DNA of 64,000 nt from Streptomyces sp. CB02056 (GCF_001905545.1 NZ_LIPD01000007.1:627045-691044), one strand, 5' to 3'. Positions 47,633 to 56,332 are shown, counted from the stretch's first letter. Numbers and translations: made by a program. Notes: a model not told the origin generated them from the sequence alone.

Positions 47633-48403
47633 GTGTGCTACGATCCGGACGCCGCCCCGCCCGCCCCCGGTCCCGCCCCGTGGCCGCCGGCCGAGGCCGC
47701 CCCCCTGACCCTGACCTCGGCCGACGGCACCCGGTTCGGCGCCTTCCTGGCCCGCCCGGAAGTCGCCACCGGCGTCGGCGTGCTCGTCCTGCCGGACAAC
47801 AGGGGCCTTTCCCCGTTCTACCGGCAGACCGCCGCCCGGCTCGCCGAACAGGGCCACCCGGCGCTCGTCCTCGACTATTACGGCCGCACCGCCGGAGCCT
47901 TCCCGGAAAAGCGCCCGGCGGAATTCGGCGAACTGCCGGACCTGCTCCCCCACCTGCTCGCGCTCACCCCCGAGGGATTGGACGCCGACATCACCGCCGC
48001 ACTGGAACGGCTGCGCGCCGCCGGGCCCGCCGAGGTGGTCGCGCTCGGCTTCTGCTTCGGCGGCCGACAAGCCTTCCGGACCGCCGCGCCGCGCTTCGGC
48101 CTGGCCGGCGCGGTCGGCTTCTACGGCTACCCGGACACCCTCCACGGCGCCCCGGGGCCCACCCAGCTCGCGGCCGAGCTGACCGCCCCGGTCCTCGCCC
48201 TCTGGGGCGGCGCGGACGAGCACATCCCGGCCGCCGCCGTCGAGGCCTTCGACGCCGCGCTCACCGCCGCCGGCTGCCCGCACACCTTCGTCACCTATCC
48301 GGGGGCACCGCACAACTTCTTCGAGCTCGCCGCGGTCGACCACGCCGACGCGGCCCGGGACGCGTGGCAGCGCCTGCTGGGCTTCCTCGCCCGGCCGCGC
48401 TGA
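47633..48403 (+). CDS. Dienelactone hydrolase family protein
   Basis: The 256-aa alpha/beta hydrolase has a Cys nucleophile in GFCFGG, an acid in LWGGADEHI and a His in PGAPHNFF, the triad of dienelactone hydrolases. VLVLPDNRGLSPFYRQTAARLAEQGH and LDYYGRTAG follow the family pattern. The N terminus MCYDPDAAPP with Cys2 is common in streptomycete members. GTG 47633 follows GAGAGGGA. It is transcribed alone after the MFS terminator. True dienelactone hydrolysis is only one of many reactions in the family; the substrate here is unknown. Confidence 0.9.
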   Translation: MCYDPDAAPPAPGPAPWPPAEAAPLTLTSADGTRFGAFLARPEVATGVGVLVLPDNRGLSPFYRQTAARLAEQGHPALVLDYYGRTAGAFPEKRPAEFGELPDLLPHLLALTPEGLDADITAALERLRAAGPAEVVALGFCFGGRQAFRTAAPRFGLAGAVGFYGYPDTLHGAPGPTQLAAELTAPVLALWGGADEHIPAAAVEAFDAALTAAGCPHTFVTYPGAPHNFFELAAVDHADAARDAWQRLLGFLARPR

Positions 48404-48477
48404 ACCCGGATCCCGGCCCCCGCCCCAGGCCTTGGACCGGGGCGTGGACGGCGGCGGGGCCGGGGCCCGGGACCGGT

Positions 48478-48483
48478 TAGGCT
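48478..48483 (+). promoter_or_regulatory. -10 box of a leaderless TVP38 gene
   Basis: TAGGCT is 6 nt before the GTG start at 48490, and no ribosome binding site is present. Confidence 0.5.
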
Positions 48484-48489
48484 CGGGCG

Positions 48490-49206
48490 GTGCTCGAGCC
48501 CGATGCCGTTCCCGTCCCGCCCCTCGCACCGCAGGTGCCCGCCGTCGCGCCGCGTTCCCCGTGGTGGCGGTTCGCCCTGCTGGTCGCGGTGCTCGCGGCG
48601 GCGGCCGGCTCGCTCCTGCTGTGGAGCCCGACGGAGCTGCTGTCCGGCGGGCTGGCGGACCGGATGCCTGGCTACTGGTTCGGCCCGCTGTTCGCCCTGG
48701 TCTACGCGGTGGGGACGCTCGCCTTCGTGCCCCGGCCGGCCCTGAACGCCGCGGCCGGGCTGCTGCTCGGCATCCAGCAGGGCGTGCTGCTGGCGGTGCT
48801 CGGCACCACGGTCGGCGCCGCCCTGGCCTTCGTGCTCGGCCGGGGCCTCGGCCGCGAGGCGCTCCGCCCGTACCTGCGCGGGAAGGTGCTCGGGGCGCTG
48901 GACCGGCGGTTCACCGAACAGGGCTTCCGCAGCGTGCTGGTGCTGCGGCTGCTGCCCGGCATGCCGTTCCAGGCGGCCAACTACGGCGCGGCCTTCTCCG
49001 GGGTCCGCTTCCTGCCCTTCGTGCTCGCCACCGCGATCGGCGTGGTGCCGACCACGGCGGTGTACGTCACGGCGGCGGCCAGCGCGGGCCGCCCGGGCTC
49101 GGCGGCCTTCCTGCTGTCGGCGGGGGTGATCGCGCTGCTGGTGCTGGGCAGCGTGGTGGGCCTGTGGCGGGCGGCCCGGACCCGCCGCCGGGCGACGGCC
49201 GGCTGA
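48490..49206 (+). CDS. TVP38/TMEM64 family membrane protein
   Basis: The 238-aa membrane protein has the SNARE-associated/VTT core: FVPRPALNAAAGLLLGIQQGVLLAVLGTTVGAALAFVLGRGLGREALRPYL, then FRSVLVLRLLPGMPFQAANYGAAFSGVRFLPFVLATAIGVVPTTAVYV. The family (DedA-related) is linked to lipid scrambling and envelope homeostasis. A cytoplasmic N-terminal Pro-rich segment (residues 3-23) precedes the first helix. The start is leaderless GTG 48490. It is followed 71 bp later by the DinB-like gene; cotranscription is possible. Confidence 0.88.
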   Translation: MLEPDAVPVPPLAPQVPAVAPRSPWWRFALLVAVLAAAAGSLLLWSPTELLSGGLADRMPGYWFGPLFALVYAVGTLAFVPRPALNAAAGLLLGIQQGVLLAVLGTTVGAALAFVLGRGLGREALRPYLRGKVLGALDRRFTEQGFRSVLVLRLLPGMPFQAANYGAAFSGVRFLPFVLATAIGVVPTTAVYVTAAASAGRPGSAAFLLSAGVIALLVLGSVVGLWRAARTRRRATAG

Positions 49207-49277
49207 ACCAAGCCCGTCCGTCCGCGGCCGCCCACCAGGACAAAATCGTTCGCGCCGGTGCGCCGCCGGAGGCCAGG

Positions 49278-49802
49278 ATGGCGCGCATGACTGCACCGGA
49301 CCCGCGGGTGGACCCGCCGATGACGGCCGACGAGGCCGCCACCCTGCACGCCTTCCTCGACTACCACCGCCACACCCTCGCGCTGAAGACCGAGGGCCTG
49401 ACGGACGACCAGCTGCGGCTGCGCTCCGTCCCGCCGTCCAACCTCTCGCTGCTGGGCCTGGTCCGGCACATGGCCGAGGTGGAGCAGTACTGGTTCCAGT
49501 CCGTCCTACTCGGCCAGGAGAACGCCGAGGGGCACTTCTGGACCAAGGAGAACGAGGACGGCGACTTCGACGACGTCGACACCGCCGACGTCGCGGCCGA
49601 CTTCGCCGTCTGGCGCGCCGAGGTCGAGGCCGCCCGCAGCGCCGCCGCCGGCCTGCCGCTGGAGACCGTCGGCAAGAAGCCGCGCCGCGGCCGGCCGGTG
49701 ACGCTGCGCTGGATCCTCACCCACATGATCGAGGAGTACGCCCGACACAACGGCCACGCGGATCTTCTGCGCGAATTGATCGACGGATCGACCGGCGAGT
49801 GA
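49278..49802 (+). CDS. DinB-like (DUF664) protein
   Basis: The 174-aa four-helix-bundle protein of the DinB/YfiT group has TLHAFLDYHRHTLALKTEGLTDDQLRLRSVPPSNLSLLGLVRHMAEVEQYWFQ, with a metal-type His in RHMAEVE, and WILTHMIEEYARHNGHADLLRELIDG, with a further His pair. These three His positions form the metal site of the family, whose members include mycothiol- or bacillithiol-dependent transferases. ATG 49278 has GGAGG five bases upstream. No partner gene indicates the reaction. Confidence 0.9.
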   Translation: MARMTAPDPRVDPPMTADEAATLHAFLDYHRHTLALKTEGLTDDQLRLRSVPPSNLSLLGLVRHMAEVEQYWFQSVLLGQENAEGHFWTKENEDGDFDDVDTADVAADFAVWRAEVEAARSAAAGLPLETVGKKPRRGRPVTLRWILTHMIEEYARHNGHADLLRELIDGSTGE

Positions 49803-50096
49803 CCCTGCGGGTGACACCGCGGGTGAAATCGTTTCCGCATTGTTGACAGAAGGTCAATTACGCCGTGACCGCGACCGATAAGGTCAACGCGCGCAACCGT
49901 ACGGCGCTGCGCCGCGTCAGTGGGAGTGCCCGGGTTCGCCCGGGTTTCCGGCGCGGCACGACTCGTACGGGGGTTGCGAGCGGGCACGGGACCGGTGAAC
50001 AGTGCGATACTCGGACAGTTCCGACGAGTGGATGACGTGTCAAGAACGGCACGCACCCCCGGGGGACCAGGACGGGACGAGGCAGGGAGGCGCGGC
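49803..50096. promoter_or_regulatory. Upstream region of the SepF-like gene
   Basis: TTGACA (49843-49848) is a consensus -35 box, but no strong -10 follows at 17 bp. AAGGTCAA is directly repeated at 49850-49857 and 49880-49887, 30 bp apart, suggesting paired activator or repressor sites. No gene is supported in the stretch; an N-terminal extension of the SepF-like protein from an upstream start is possible but has no ribosome site. Confidence 0.4.
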
Positions 50097-50489
50097 ATGG
50101 GAGCACTTCGCGACGAGCACCACAACGGGTGGCTGATGCCCTCGGGGAACTACCCGGCCGCGGTGTACGACGACGAGTGGGTCGATCAGGAGACGGTTCC
50201 GGCCGCCCCCGCGCCCACGAAGATCGTCTCCCTGCGGCCGACGGGCTTCGAGGCGGCCCGGACGGTCGGTGAGCACATCCGGGCGAGCATCCCGGTGGTC
50301 ATGGACCTCACCGAGATGTCGGAGGCCGAGGCCAAGCGCATGGTCGACTTCGCCTCCGGGCTGATCTTCGGCACCCGGGGCGGCATCGAGCGGATCGCCC
50401 GGAGGGTCTTCCTGCTCACCCCGGCCGACGTCGAGGTCATGGTGATCGACCGCCCGATGGACGACACCGGCTTCTACAACCAGAGCTGA
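50097..50489 (+). CDS. SepF-like cell-division protein (paralogue type)
   Basis: The 130-aa protein has a short N-terminal segment (MGALRDEHHNGWLMPSGNYPAAVYDDEWVD) and a C-terminal SepF domain: KIVSLRPTGFEAARTVGEHIRASIPVVMDLTEMSEAEAKRMVDFASGLIFGTRGGIERIARRVFLLTPADVEV. SepF links FtsZ to the membrane. Streptomycetes carry one in the dcw cluster and two SepF-like paralogues (SflA, SflB). The isolated context and the short N terminus, lacking an obvious amphipathic membrane helix, point to a paralogue that modulates rather than anchors. ATG 50097 follows GGGAGG. A strong terminator follows. Confidence 0.9.
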   Translation: MGALRDEHHNGWLMPSGNYPAAVYDDEWVDQETVPAAPAPTKIVSLRPTGFEAARTVGEHIRASIPVVMDLTEMSEAEAKRMVDFASGLIFGTRGGIERIARRVFLLTPADVEVMVIDRPMDDTGFYNQS

Positions 50490-50522
50490 GCCGCCGCCCC
50501 GCGAGGGCTCACAGGCACCCCG

Positions 50523-50558
50523 AAACCGGGGACGGTACACCACCGTCCCCGGTTTTTT
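50523..50558 (+). terminator. Intrinsic terminator of the SepF-like gene
   Basis: Perfect 14-bp arms (AAACCGGGGACGGT and its complement at 50542-50555) with a 5-nt loop run into a T6 tract. This is a textbook Rho-independent terminator. Confidence 0.9.
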
Positions 50559-50609
50559 GCTGTCCGGGCGCCGAGATCCCGCGCATCACCTGAGAGCTCG
50601 AACAAAAGA

Positions 50610-50641
50610 ATGAGACATCGGTGTCTCATGTGAACTAGACT
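50610..50641 (+). promoter_or_regulatory. TetR operator and leaderless promoter of the efflux operon
   Basis: ATGAGACATCGGTGTCTCAT (50610-50629) is a perfect palindrome with 8-bp arms around TCGG. It overlaps the -35 position for the TAGACT -10 box (50636-50641), which is 6 nt before the TetR ATG. Binding here would block the tetR-MFS operon. Confidence 0.75.
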
Positions 50642-50647
50642 CGGTCC

Positions 50648-51316
50648 ATGGCCACCGACCGCGACACCGTCCTCGAAGCCGCCGTCGGCGTGCTCTCCCG
50701 CCGCCCGACCGCCCACCTGGACGAGATCGCGCGCGCCGCTGGCATCAGCCGCGCCACGCTGCACCGGCTCTTCCCGGGGCGCGACGCGCTGATCCGCGAG
50801 GTCGGCCTGCTCGGGCTGCGCCGGTTCGCCGCCGCACTGGACACCGCCGAGGTCGAAGAGGGCGACGCCGAGGCCGCGCTGCGCCGCCTGGTGGACGCCT
50901 CCGTCCCGGACGCCATGCTCTGCGCCTTCCTGGCCGGAGAGAACCAGCTCTACGAGAACGACGACATCAACGACCTCTGGGAGGTCCAGATCGCCCGGCT
51001 GCACGCGCTCTTCCTGCGCGGCCAGCAGCAGGGCGTGTTCCGCATCGAGCTGAGCGCCGCCTGGCTGAGCGAGGCCTTCTTCGACCTGGTGGCCGGCGTC
51101 GGCTGGTCCATCCAGGACGGCCGGCTCGCCCCGCGCGACGCCGCCTTCTCGCTCGCCGAGCTGTTCCTCGGCGGCGCGCTGCGCAGACCGGACGCGCGGA
51201 CGCCCGTCCCTGCCGCCCAAAGCGCCACCCCCAGCACCGTCGACCGCAGCACCGCTGCCGTCACCACCCCCATCCACAGCACCGCCGACCACAGGCCGGA
51301 CACCGATACACCATGA
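50648..51316 (+). CDS. TetR-family repressor of the DHA2 efflux pump
   Basis: The 222-aa protein has an N-terminal HTH (DTVLEAAVGVLSRRPTAHLDEIARAAGISRATLHRLFPGRDALIREV, about 5-52) and a helical ligand domain with AFLAGENQLYENDDINDLWEVQIARLHALFLRGQQQGVF. The C terminus (about 180-222) is Thr/Pro/Ser-rich and looks disordered. A leaderless start is likely. The stop overlaps the pump start (ATGA), so repressor and pump are coupled and share the 20-bp palindrome upstream. This is the standard arrangement for drug-induced efflux. Confidence 0.92.
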   Translation: MATDRDTVLEAAVGVLSRRPTAHLDEIARAAGISRATLHRLFPGRDALIREVGLLGLRRFAAALDTAEVEEGDAEAALRRLVDASVPDAMLCAFLAGENQLYENDDINDLWEVQIARLHALFLRGQQQGVFRIELSAAWLSEAFFDLVAGVGWSIQDGRLAPRDAAFSLAELFLGGALRRPDARTPVPAAQSATPSTVDRSTAAVTTPIHSTADHRPDTDTP

Positions 51317-52896
51317 ACACCCTGACCGCCCGCCAGCGCTGGACCGGCCTCGCCGTCCTCGTCCTGGCCGTGACCGTGGTCGCCCTGGACGCGACCGTCC
51401 TCTCCCTCGCCATCCCCTCGATCAGCGAGACGCTGCGCCCCAGCGGCACCCAGCTGCTCTGGATCGGCGACTCCTACTCCTTCGTGCTGGCCGGCCTGCT
51501 GGTCAGCATGGGCGCCCTGAGCGACCGGATCGGCCGCAAGAAGCTGCTGCTGGCCGGCTCCGCCGCGTTCGGCGCCGCCTCGCTGCTGGCCGCCTACGCG
51601 CCGAGCGCCGGCTGGCTGATCGTGGCCCGCGCCCTGCTCGGCGTGGCCGGGGCGACGATCATGCCCTCCACGCTCTCGCTGATCCGCGGCCTCTTCCCGG
51701 ACGACCGGGAGCGGGCCACCGCGATCGGCATCTGGGGTGCGGCCGCCACCGCCGGAGCCGCCCTCGGGCCGGTGGTCGGCGGGGTGCTGCTGGAGCACTT
51801 CTGGTGGGGTTCGGTGTTCCTGCTGAACATCCCGGTGCTGATCCTGCTGCTGGTGTTCGGAGCCTGGCTGCTGCCGGAGTCCAAGGACCCGAAGCCGGGC
51901 CGCTGGGACGTGCTGAGCGTCGTCCTGTCGATGGCCGGCGTGATCGGCGCGGTGTACGCGGTCAAGGAGGCCGCCGCGCACGGCGTGGACCGCTGGGACG
52001 TGCCGGTCGCCTTCGTGCTGGGCACCGCCGCGCTGTTCGTGTTCGTCCGCCGCCAGCTGCGGCTGGAGACCCCGCTGCTCGACGTCCGGCTGTTCCGCGA
52101 CCGGCGGTTCACCGCGGCCGTGTCGGCCTCGTTGATCTCCCTGATCGGGCTCTCCGGCGTGATCTTCGTGGTCTCGCAGTACCTCCAGCTGGTCCGCGGC
52201 TACCAGCCGCTCCAGGCGGGCCTGGCCGAGCTGCCGGCCTTCGCGGGATCGGTGGTCGGCGGCCTGCTGACCGCCCTGATCGCCCGCCGCTACGGTGCCC
52301 GCAAGGCGCTGACGGCCTGTCTGCTGGCGATGGGTCTGGGCGTGGGCGCGCTCGGCTGGCTGGAGCAGGACACCACCTACCTGCTGCTGGCCGCCTCCTT
52401 CCTGCTGGTCGGGACGGCCGAGGGCGTGGTCTACACGCTCGGCGCCGACCTGGTGCTGAACGCCGCGCCCGCCGACAAGGCCGGCGCCGCCTCCGCAGTC
52501 TCGGAGACGGCGTACGAGCTGGGCACCGCGCTCGGCATCGCGCTGGTGGGCTCGGTGGTCGGCTCGATCTACGCGAACGGGCTGGCGGTCCCGGCCGGGA
52601 CGGACCCGGCGGCCGCCGCCCGGGCGGGCGAATCGCTGGGCTCGGCCGTCGAGACGGCGCAGGGCCTGTCCCCGGAGCTCGCCCAGCCGCTGCTGGCGAG
52701 CGCCCGGGAGTCCTTCGTCCACGGCATGAACAGCGCCGGGCTGCTGGCCGCCGCGCTGCTGGTCGGCGCGGCCGTGATGGCCTGGCGGCTGCTGCGCGGG
52801 CTGTCCGAGCCGACGGCCGGGGCGGAGACGGGCGCCGAGACCGGCCCGGAGGGCGCCGTCGACGTGTCGGCCGCGCAGCCGAGCGTCAAGGCGTAA
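51313..52896 (+). CDS. DHA2-family (14-helix) MFS drug efflux pump
   Basis: The 527-aa protein has 14 membrane helices of the QacA/EmrB type. Helix 1 carries VVALDATVLSLAIPSIS with the family D-x-T-V-x-x-x-A-x-P motif. LGDSYSFVLAGLLVSMGALSDRIGRKKLLL-type motif A and GPVVGGVLLEHFWWGSVFLLNIP motif C follow. A long extracytoplasmic loop lies near the end (ESLGSAVETAQGLSPELAQPLLASARESFVHGMN). It is the structural gene of a TetR-controlled export operon; likely substrates are cationic or hydrophobic drugs. The C-terminal tail is Glu/Thr/Gly-rich. A 19-bp palindromic terminator follows. Confidence 0.93.
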   Translation: MNTLTARQRWTGLAVLVLAVTVVALDATVLSLAIPSISETLRPSGTQLLWIGDSYSFVLAGLLVSMGALSDRIGRKKLLLAGSAAFGAASLLAAYAPSAGWLIVARALLGVAGATIMPSTLSLIRGLFPDDRERATAIGIWGAAATAGAALGPVVGGVLLEHFWWGSVFLLNIPVLILLLVFGAWLLPESKDPKPGRWDVLSVVLSMAGVIGAVYAVKEAAAHGVDRWDVPVAFVLGTAALFVFVRRQLRLETPLLDVRLFRDRRFTAAVSASLISLIGLSGVIFVVSQYLQLVRGYQPLQAGLAELPAFAGSVVGGLLTALIARRYGARKALTACLLAMGLGVGALGWLEQDTTYLLLAASFLLVGTAEGVVYTLGADLVLNAAPADKAGAASAVSETAYELGTALGIALVGSVVGSIYANGLAVPAGTDPAAAARAGESLGSAVETAQGLSPELAQPLLASARESFVHGMNSAGLLAAALLVGAAVMAWRLLRGLSEPTAGAETGAETGPEGAVDVSAAQPSVKA

Positions 52897-52904
52897 CAGC
52901 GCAC

Positions 52905-52943
52905 CGAGAACGGCCGTTCCCCCGGGGGGAACGGCCGTTCTCG
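52905..52943. terminator. Near-perfect 39-bp palindrome as bidirectional terminator
   Basis: Arms of 19 bp (52905-52923 and 52925-52943) meet at one central base. It lies between the convergent pump and phosphatase genes. Confidence 0.85.
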
Positions 52944-52971
52944 TGTACGGAACCACCGTTCCTTACGGGAC

Positions 52972-55449
52972 CTACGAGACCCCGAAGGGCAGCTCCAGCT
53001 CGGCCCAGACCACCTTGCCGTCCCGGGTGAGCCGGCTGCCCCAGCGCTGGGCCAGCTCGCTGACCAGGAACATCCCGCGCCCGCCCTCGTCCTGCTCGGC
53101 GAACGGGCGCAGCTGTGGGGTCTGGCCGCCGGCGTCGGCGACCTCCAGGGTGAGCACCCGGTCGCGGAACAGCCGAAGCCGGCGCGGGGCGTCGGCGTGC
53201 AGCAGGGCGTTCGTGACCAGCTCGCTGACCAGCAGCTCGGCGTAGTCGGTGAGCGCGGCCAGGCCCCAGGCCTCCAGGGTGGCGCGGGTGAAGCGGCGGG
53301 CCCTGCCGGGCAGCCGGCCGCCGCCGGACAGCGGCAGGGTGGCGACCCGGTCGGCGGGCAGCGGCAGCACCCGGGCCATGATCATCGCGATGTCGTCCTC
53401 GGTGCCGTCGGTGACCAGCGCCGCGAGGACGGCGTCGCAGTTCTCCTCCAGGGTCCGGCCGGGGCCGGAGAGGGTGCTGGCGAGCCGGTCGATCCCGGTG
53501 TCCAGGTCCTCCCCGCGACGCTCGACCAGGCCGTCGGTGTAGAGCGTGACCATGCCGCCCTCGGGGATGGTGAACTCGATCGACTCGAAGGCCACCCCGC
53601 CGACGCCCAGCGGCACCCCGGGCGGCACGTCCACCCGGGCGGCGGTGCCGTCGGGGGCGACCCGGACCGGCGGCAGGTGCCCGGCCGAGGCGACCTGGAC
53701 GGTGCGCTCCAGCGGGTCGTACACCGCGCAGATGCAGGTGGCGAACTGGCCCTCGCCGATTCCCGAGGCGGTCTCGTCCAGCCGGGTGAGGACCTGCTCC
53801 GGCGGCATGTCGAGGGTGGCGAGGGTCCGGGCGACGGTGCGCAGCTGTCCCATCGTGGCGGCGGCCCGGATGCCGTGGCCCATCACGTCGCCGACCACCA
53901 GGGCGACTCTCCCGCAGGACAGCGGCACCACGTCGAACCAGTCGCCGCCGACCTCGCTGACCACGCTGCTGGGCAGGTAGCGGTAGGCGATCTCCAGGCC
54001 GAGGGTGCGGTGCACCTCCTGCGGCAGCAGGCTGCGCTGGAGGGTGAGGGCGGTCTCCCGCTCGCGGCGGTAGAGCCGGGCGTTGTCGAGGGCCAGCGCG
54101 GTGCGGGCGACCAGTTCCTCGGCGAGGGCGACGTCGGCGGCGGTGAACGGCTCGGGGTTGCGCATCCGGATGAACTCGGAGCCGCCGAGCACCATGCCCC
54201 GGGCGGTGATCGGCACCATCAGGTACGAGTGGATGCCCGCCGCCATCCCGGGGGCCACCCGGTCCTCGCTGGAGACCAGCCCGCGCAGCACGTCCTCGTC
54301 CACGTGGGTGCGCAGCAGCGGCTTCCCGGCGCGCAGGCACTGGGTGTAGCTGCGGTCGGGGGCGTACTCGGAGGTCTCGCCGACCACGTCCACGGCGTGC
54401 GCGAGGCCGCTCTCGTAGGACTCCCCGACGGCGACGGCGCGGAGCGTGACGTTCCGGTCGGAGGGGATCGCGGTGGGCTCGGCGCCGCGCAGCACCGGCT
54501 CCAGCAGGTCGACGGTGGCGAAGTCGGCGAACCGGGGGACGACGGCCTCGATCAGTTCCTCGGCGGTGCGCTGGAGGTCGAGGGTGGTGCCGATCCGGGC
54601 GGTCGCCTCGGCGATGGTGGCGAGCCGTTCCTGGGCCCGGGCGGCGCGGGCCTCGGCCTGGAAGCGCTCGGTGACGTCGATGATCGAGGAGCAGACCCCG
54701 AAGATCCGGCCGGTGGAGTCCTCGAGCCGGAAGTAGGAGGCGGACCAGGCGCGGTCCCGCCGGGGGTCGCCGGGGACCCGGCCGTGCGAGCGGGCGTCGA
54801 CGACGGGCTTGCCGGTCTTGAGCACCTGGCGCATGATCTGCTCGATCTCGGCGCTGTTGATGCCGGGCAGGACGGCGGATATCCGGCGGCCGAGGTGGGC
54901 GGCGACGGGCACCCCGTTCATCCGGGCGAGTGCCTCGTTGATCCGGATGTAGCGCAGTCCGGTGTCGTAGACGGCCATGCCGATCGGCGAGCGGCCGAAG
55001 ATGCCGTCCAGGACCGCGAGGTCGGCCTCGACGGCGTGCAGGGCGCGGGTGTCGGAGGCGGTGGCGAGCAGCAGCAGGGTGCCGGCCGGGCCGGCTATCG
55101 GGTAGGTGCGGAACTCCAGCTCGACCTTGTGGCCGTCGCGGTGGCGCACCGGGAAGACGCCGGACCAGCCGCTGCCGGTCATGATCCGCTGGAAGAGGCC
55201 GAGCACCTCGGAGCGGTCGGAGCCGTCGGTGAGCAGCTGGGCGGCGTAGCTGCCGACGGCCTCCTCGGCGGAGTAGCCGAGCAGGGCCTCGGCGTCCTCG
55301 CTCCAGTGCAGGATCAGTCCGTCGTCCTGGAGCAGCGCCGTCGCGAGCGGGACGAGCCGGTGGCCTTCGGGGTTCGCGCCCTCGGGACGTACCGGGGCAC
55401 GGCCCGGTGCCGGGTCGGCGGCGGTCGCGTCCCACTCGTGTCCGTGCAT
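52972..55449 (-). CDS. PAS-PAS-GAF-SpoIIE phosphatase with HATPase anti-sigma domain
   Basis: The 825-aa soluble protein has two PAS domains (about 35-130 and 145-265), a GAF domain (about 280-445; MVPITARGMVLGGSEFIR), a PP2C/SpoIIE phosphatase (about 460-670; metal motifs GGDWFDVV and VGDVMGHG, later TDGLVERRGE and GTEDDIAM), and a C-terminal HATPase_c domain (about 695-825; ELVTNALLHA, DEGGRGMFLV). This fuses the phosphatase and anti-sigma-kinase arms of a partner-switching circuit, as in many streptomycete multidomain stress regulators. No anti-sigma antagonist or sigma-B-type gene is adjacent, so its targets are elsewhere. It probably senses a redox or small-molecule cue through PAS/GAF. 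Confidence 0.93.
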   Translation of the reverse strand: MHGHEWDATAADPAPGRAPVRPEGANPEGHRLVPLATALLQDDGLILHWSEDAEALLGYSAEEAVGSYAAQLLTDGSDRSEVLGLFQRIMTGSGWSGVFPVRHRDGHKVELEFRTYPIAGPAGTLLLLATASDTRALHAVEADLAVLDGIFGRSPIGMAVYDTGLRYIRINEALARMNGVPVAAHLGRRISAVLPGINSAEIEQIMRQVLKTGKPVVDARSHGRVPGDPRRDRAWSASYFRLEDSTGRIFGVCSSIIDVTERFQAEARAARAQERLATIAEATARIGTTLDLQRTAEELIEAVVPRFADFATVDLLEPVLRGAEPTAIPSDRNVTLRAVAVGESYESGLAHAVDVVGETSEYAPDRSYTQCLRAGKPLLRTHVDEDVLRGLVSSEDRVAPGMAAGIHSYLMVPITARGMVLGGSEFIRMRNPEPFTAADVALAEELVARTALALDNARLYRRERETALTLQRSLLPQEVHRTLGLEIAYRYLPSSVVSEVGGDWFDVVPLSCGRVALVVGDVMGHGIRAAATMGQLRTVARTLATLDMPPEQVLTRLDETASGIGEGQFATCICAVYDPLERTVQVASAGHLPPVRVAPDGTAARVDVPPGVPLGVGGVAFESIEFTIPEGGMVTLYTDGLVERRGEDLDTGIDRLASTLSGPGRTLEENCDAVLAALVTDGTEDDIAMIMARVLPLPADRVATLPLSGGGRLPGRARRFTRATLEAWGLAALTDYAELLVSELVTNALLHADAPRRLRLFRDRVLTLEVADAGGQTPQLRPFAEQDEGGRGMFLVSELAQRWGSRLTRDGKVVWAELELPFGVS

Positions 55450-55598
55450 GATCAGGCAGCACCCCGGTTCGGCTCGTGCCCGGCCGGGTGGGCCTCGCGG
55501 TCGGTGCCGGCCGGGATTCTTCTCCAGACTGCACGGACATCGGCCGCCCGGCGACCCCTTTGGTCAGGGGGCGTCCGGTCGCTCCGGGTGTACGGGCG

Positions 55599-56219
55599 TC
55601 ATGGGCGTACCGGCCGCAGCGTACTCTCCAGAACGCCCGCCCACTGCCGGATCACGCCGGAACGTCGGTGGCTGTCGTCGGTGAGCAGGTTGGCGAGGCC
55701 CAGTCCGCGGGCGAGGTCCAGCGTGGCCTGCACGGATTCGCGCACCCCGGGGCGGCTCTCGTCGGCGTCCAGGAACTCGACGGCGGCCCGGTGGGCCTCC
55801 CGGCCGACGTGGCCCTCCAGGGCGATGATCCGCTCGCGCAGCGCCTCCTCGGTGGCGGCGGCGGTCCACAGGTGCAGGGCGGCGCGGAACAGCGGGCCGG
55901 TGTAGAGCCGCACGATCATGTCGACCACGGCCCCGGTGCGGTCGGGGCCGGCGGTCGGCAGCTCGTCCGCGTGGGCGCGGACGGCTGCCAGCCGCTCGGC
56001 GGTGACGTGCTCGACGGCCGCGGTGAAGAGGTCCTCGCGGGTCGGGAAGTGGTGCTGGGCCGCGCCCCGGGAGACCCCGGCCCGTTCGGCGACGACGGTG
56101 ACGGTGGAGCCGTGCCAGCCGAGCTCGGCCAGGCAGTCCACGGCCGCCGCGAGCAGCCGGGCCCTGGTCGCTCGGCTGCGGTCCTGCTGCGGGGTGCGGG
56201 CGGCGGGGTGGCTGGTCAT
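55599..56219 (-). CDS. TetR-family regulator of the acyl-CoA operon
   Basis: The 206-aa protein has an N-terminal Gln/Arg stretch (RTPQQDRSRATRARLL) and an HTH (AAAVDCLAELGWHGSTVTVVAERAGVSRGAAQHHFPTREDLFTAAVEHV, about 22-70), followed by a helical ligand domain. The SRGAAQHHFPTREDL segment is typical of the TetR proteins that accompany acyl-CoA catabolic operons and respond to acyl-CoAs. It lies last in the minus-strand run, 113 bp after the synthetase gene. Two 19-bp direct repeats in that gap, just upstream of its start, are possible binding sites. Confidence 0.9.
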   Translation of the reverse strand: MTSHPAARTPQQDRSRATRARLLAAAVDCLAELGWHGSTVTVVAERAGVSRGAAQHHFPTREDLFTAAVEHVTAERLAAVRAHADELPTAGPDRTGAVVDMIVRLYTGPLFRAALHLWTAAATEEALRERIIALEGHVGREAHRAAVEFLDADESRPGVRESVQATLDLARGLGLANLLTDDSHRRSGVIRQWAGVLESTLRPVRP

Positions 56220-56239
56220 GGCGGCGGGCGGTTCCTGTT

Positions 56240-56279
56240 CCGGTCGGGGCGCGGCGGGTGCCGGTCGGGGCGCGGCGGG
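56240..56279. repeat. Two 19-bp direct repeats upstream of the TetR gene
   Basis: CCGGTCGGGGCGCGGCGGG occurs at 56240-56258 and 56261-56279, 21 bp apart, about 20-60 bp upstream of the TetR start. Confidence 0.7.
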
Positions 56280-56332
56280 ACGATCCTCACAGACGCGCCC
56301 CGGTCCCCGGCCGCCGGGGCGGCCCCGGCCGG

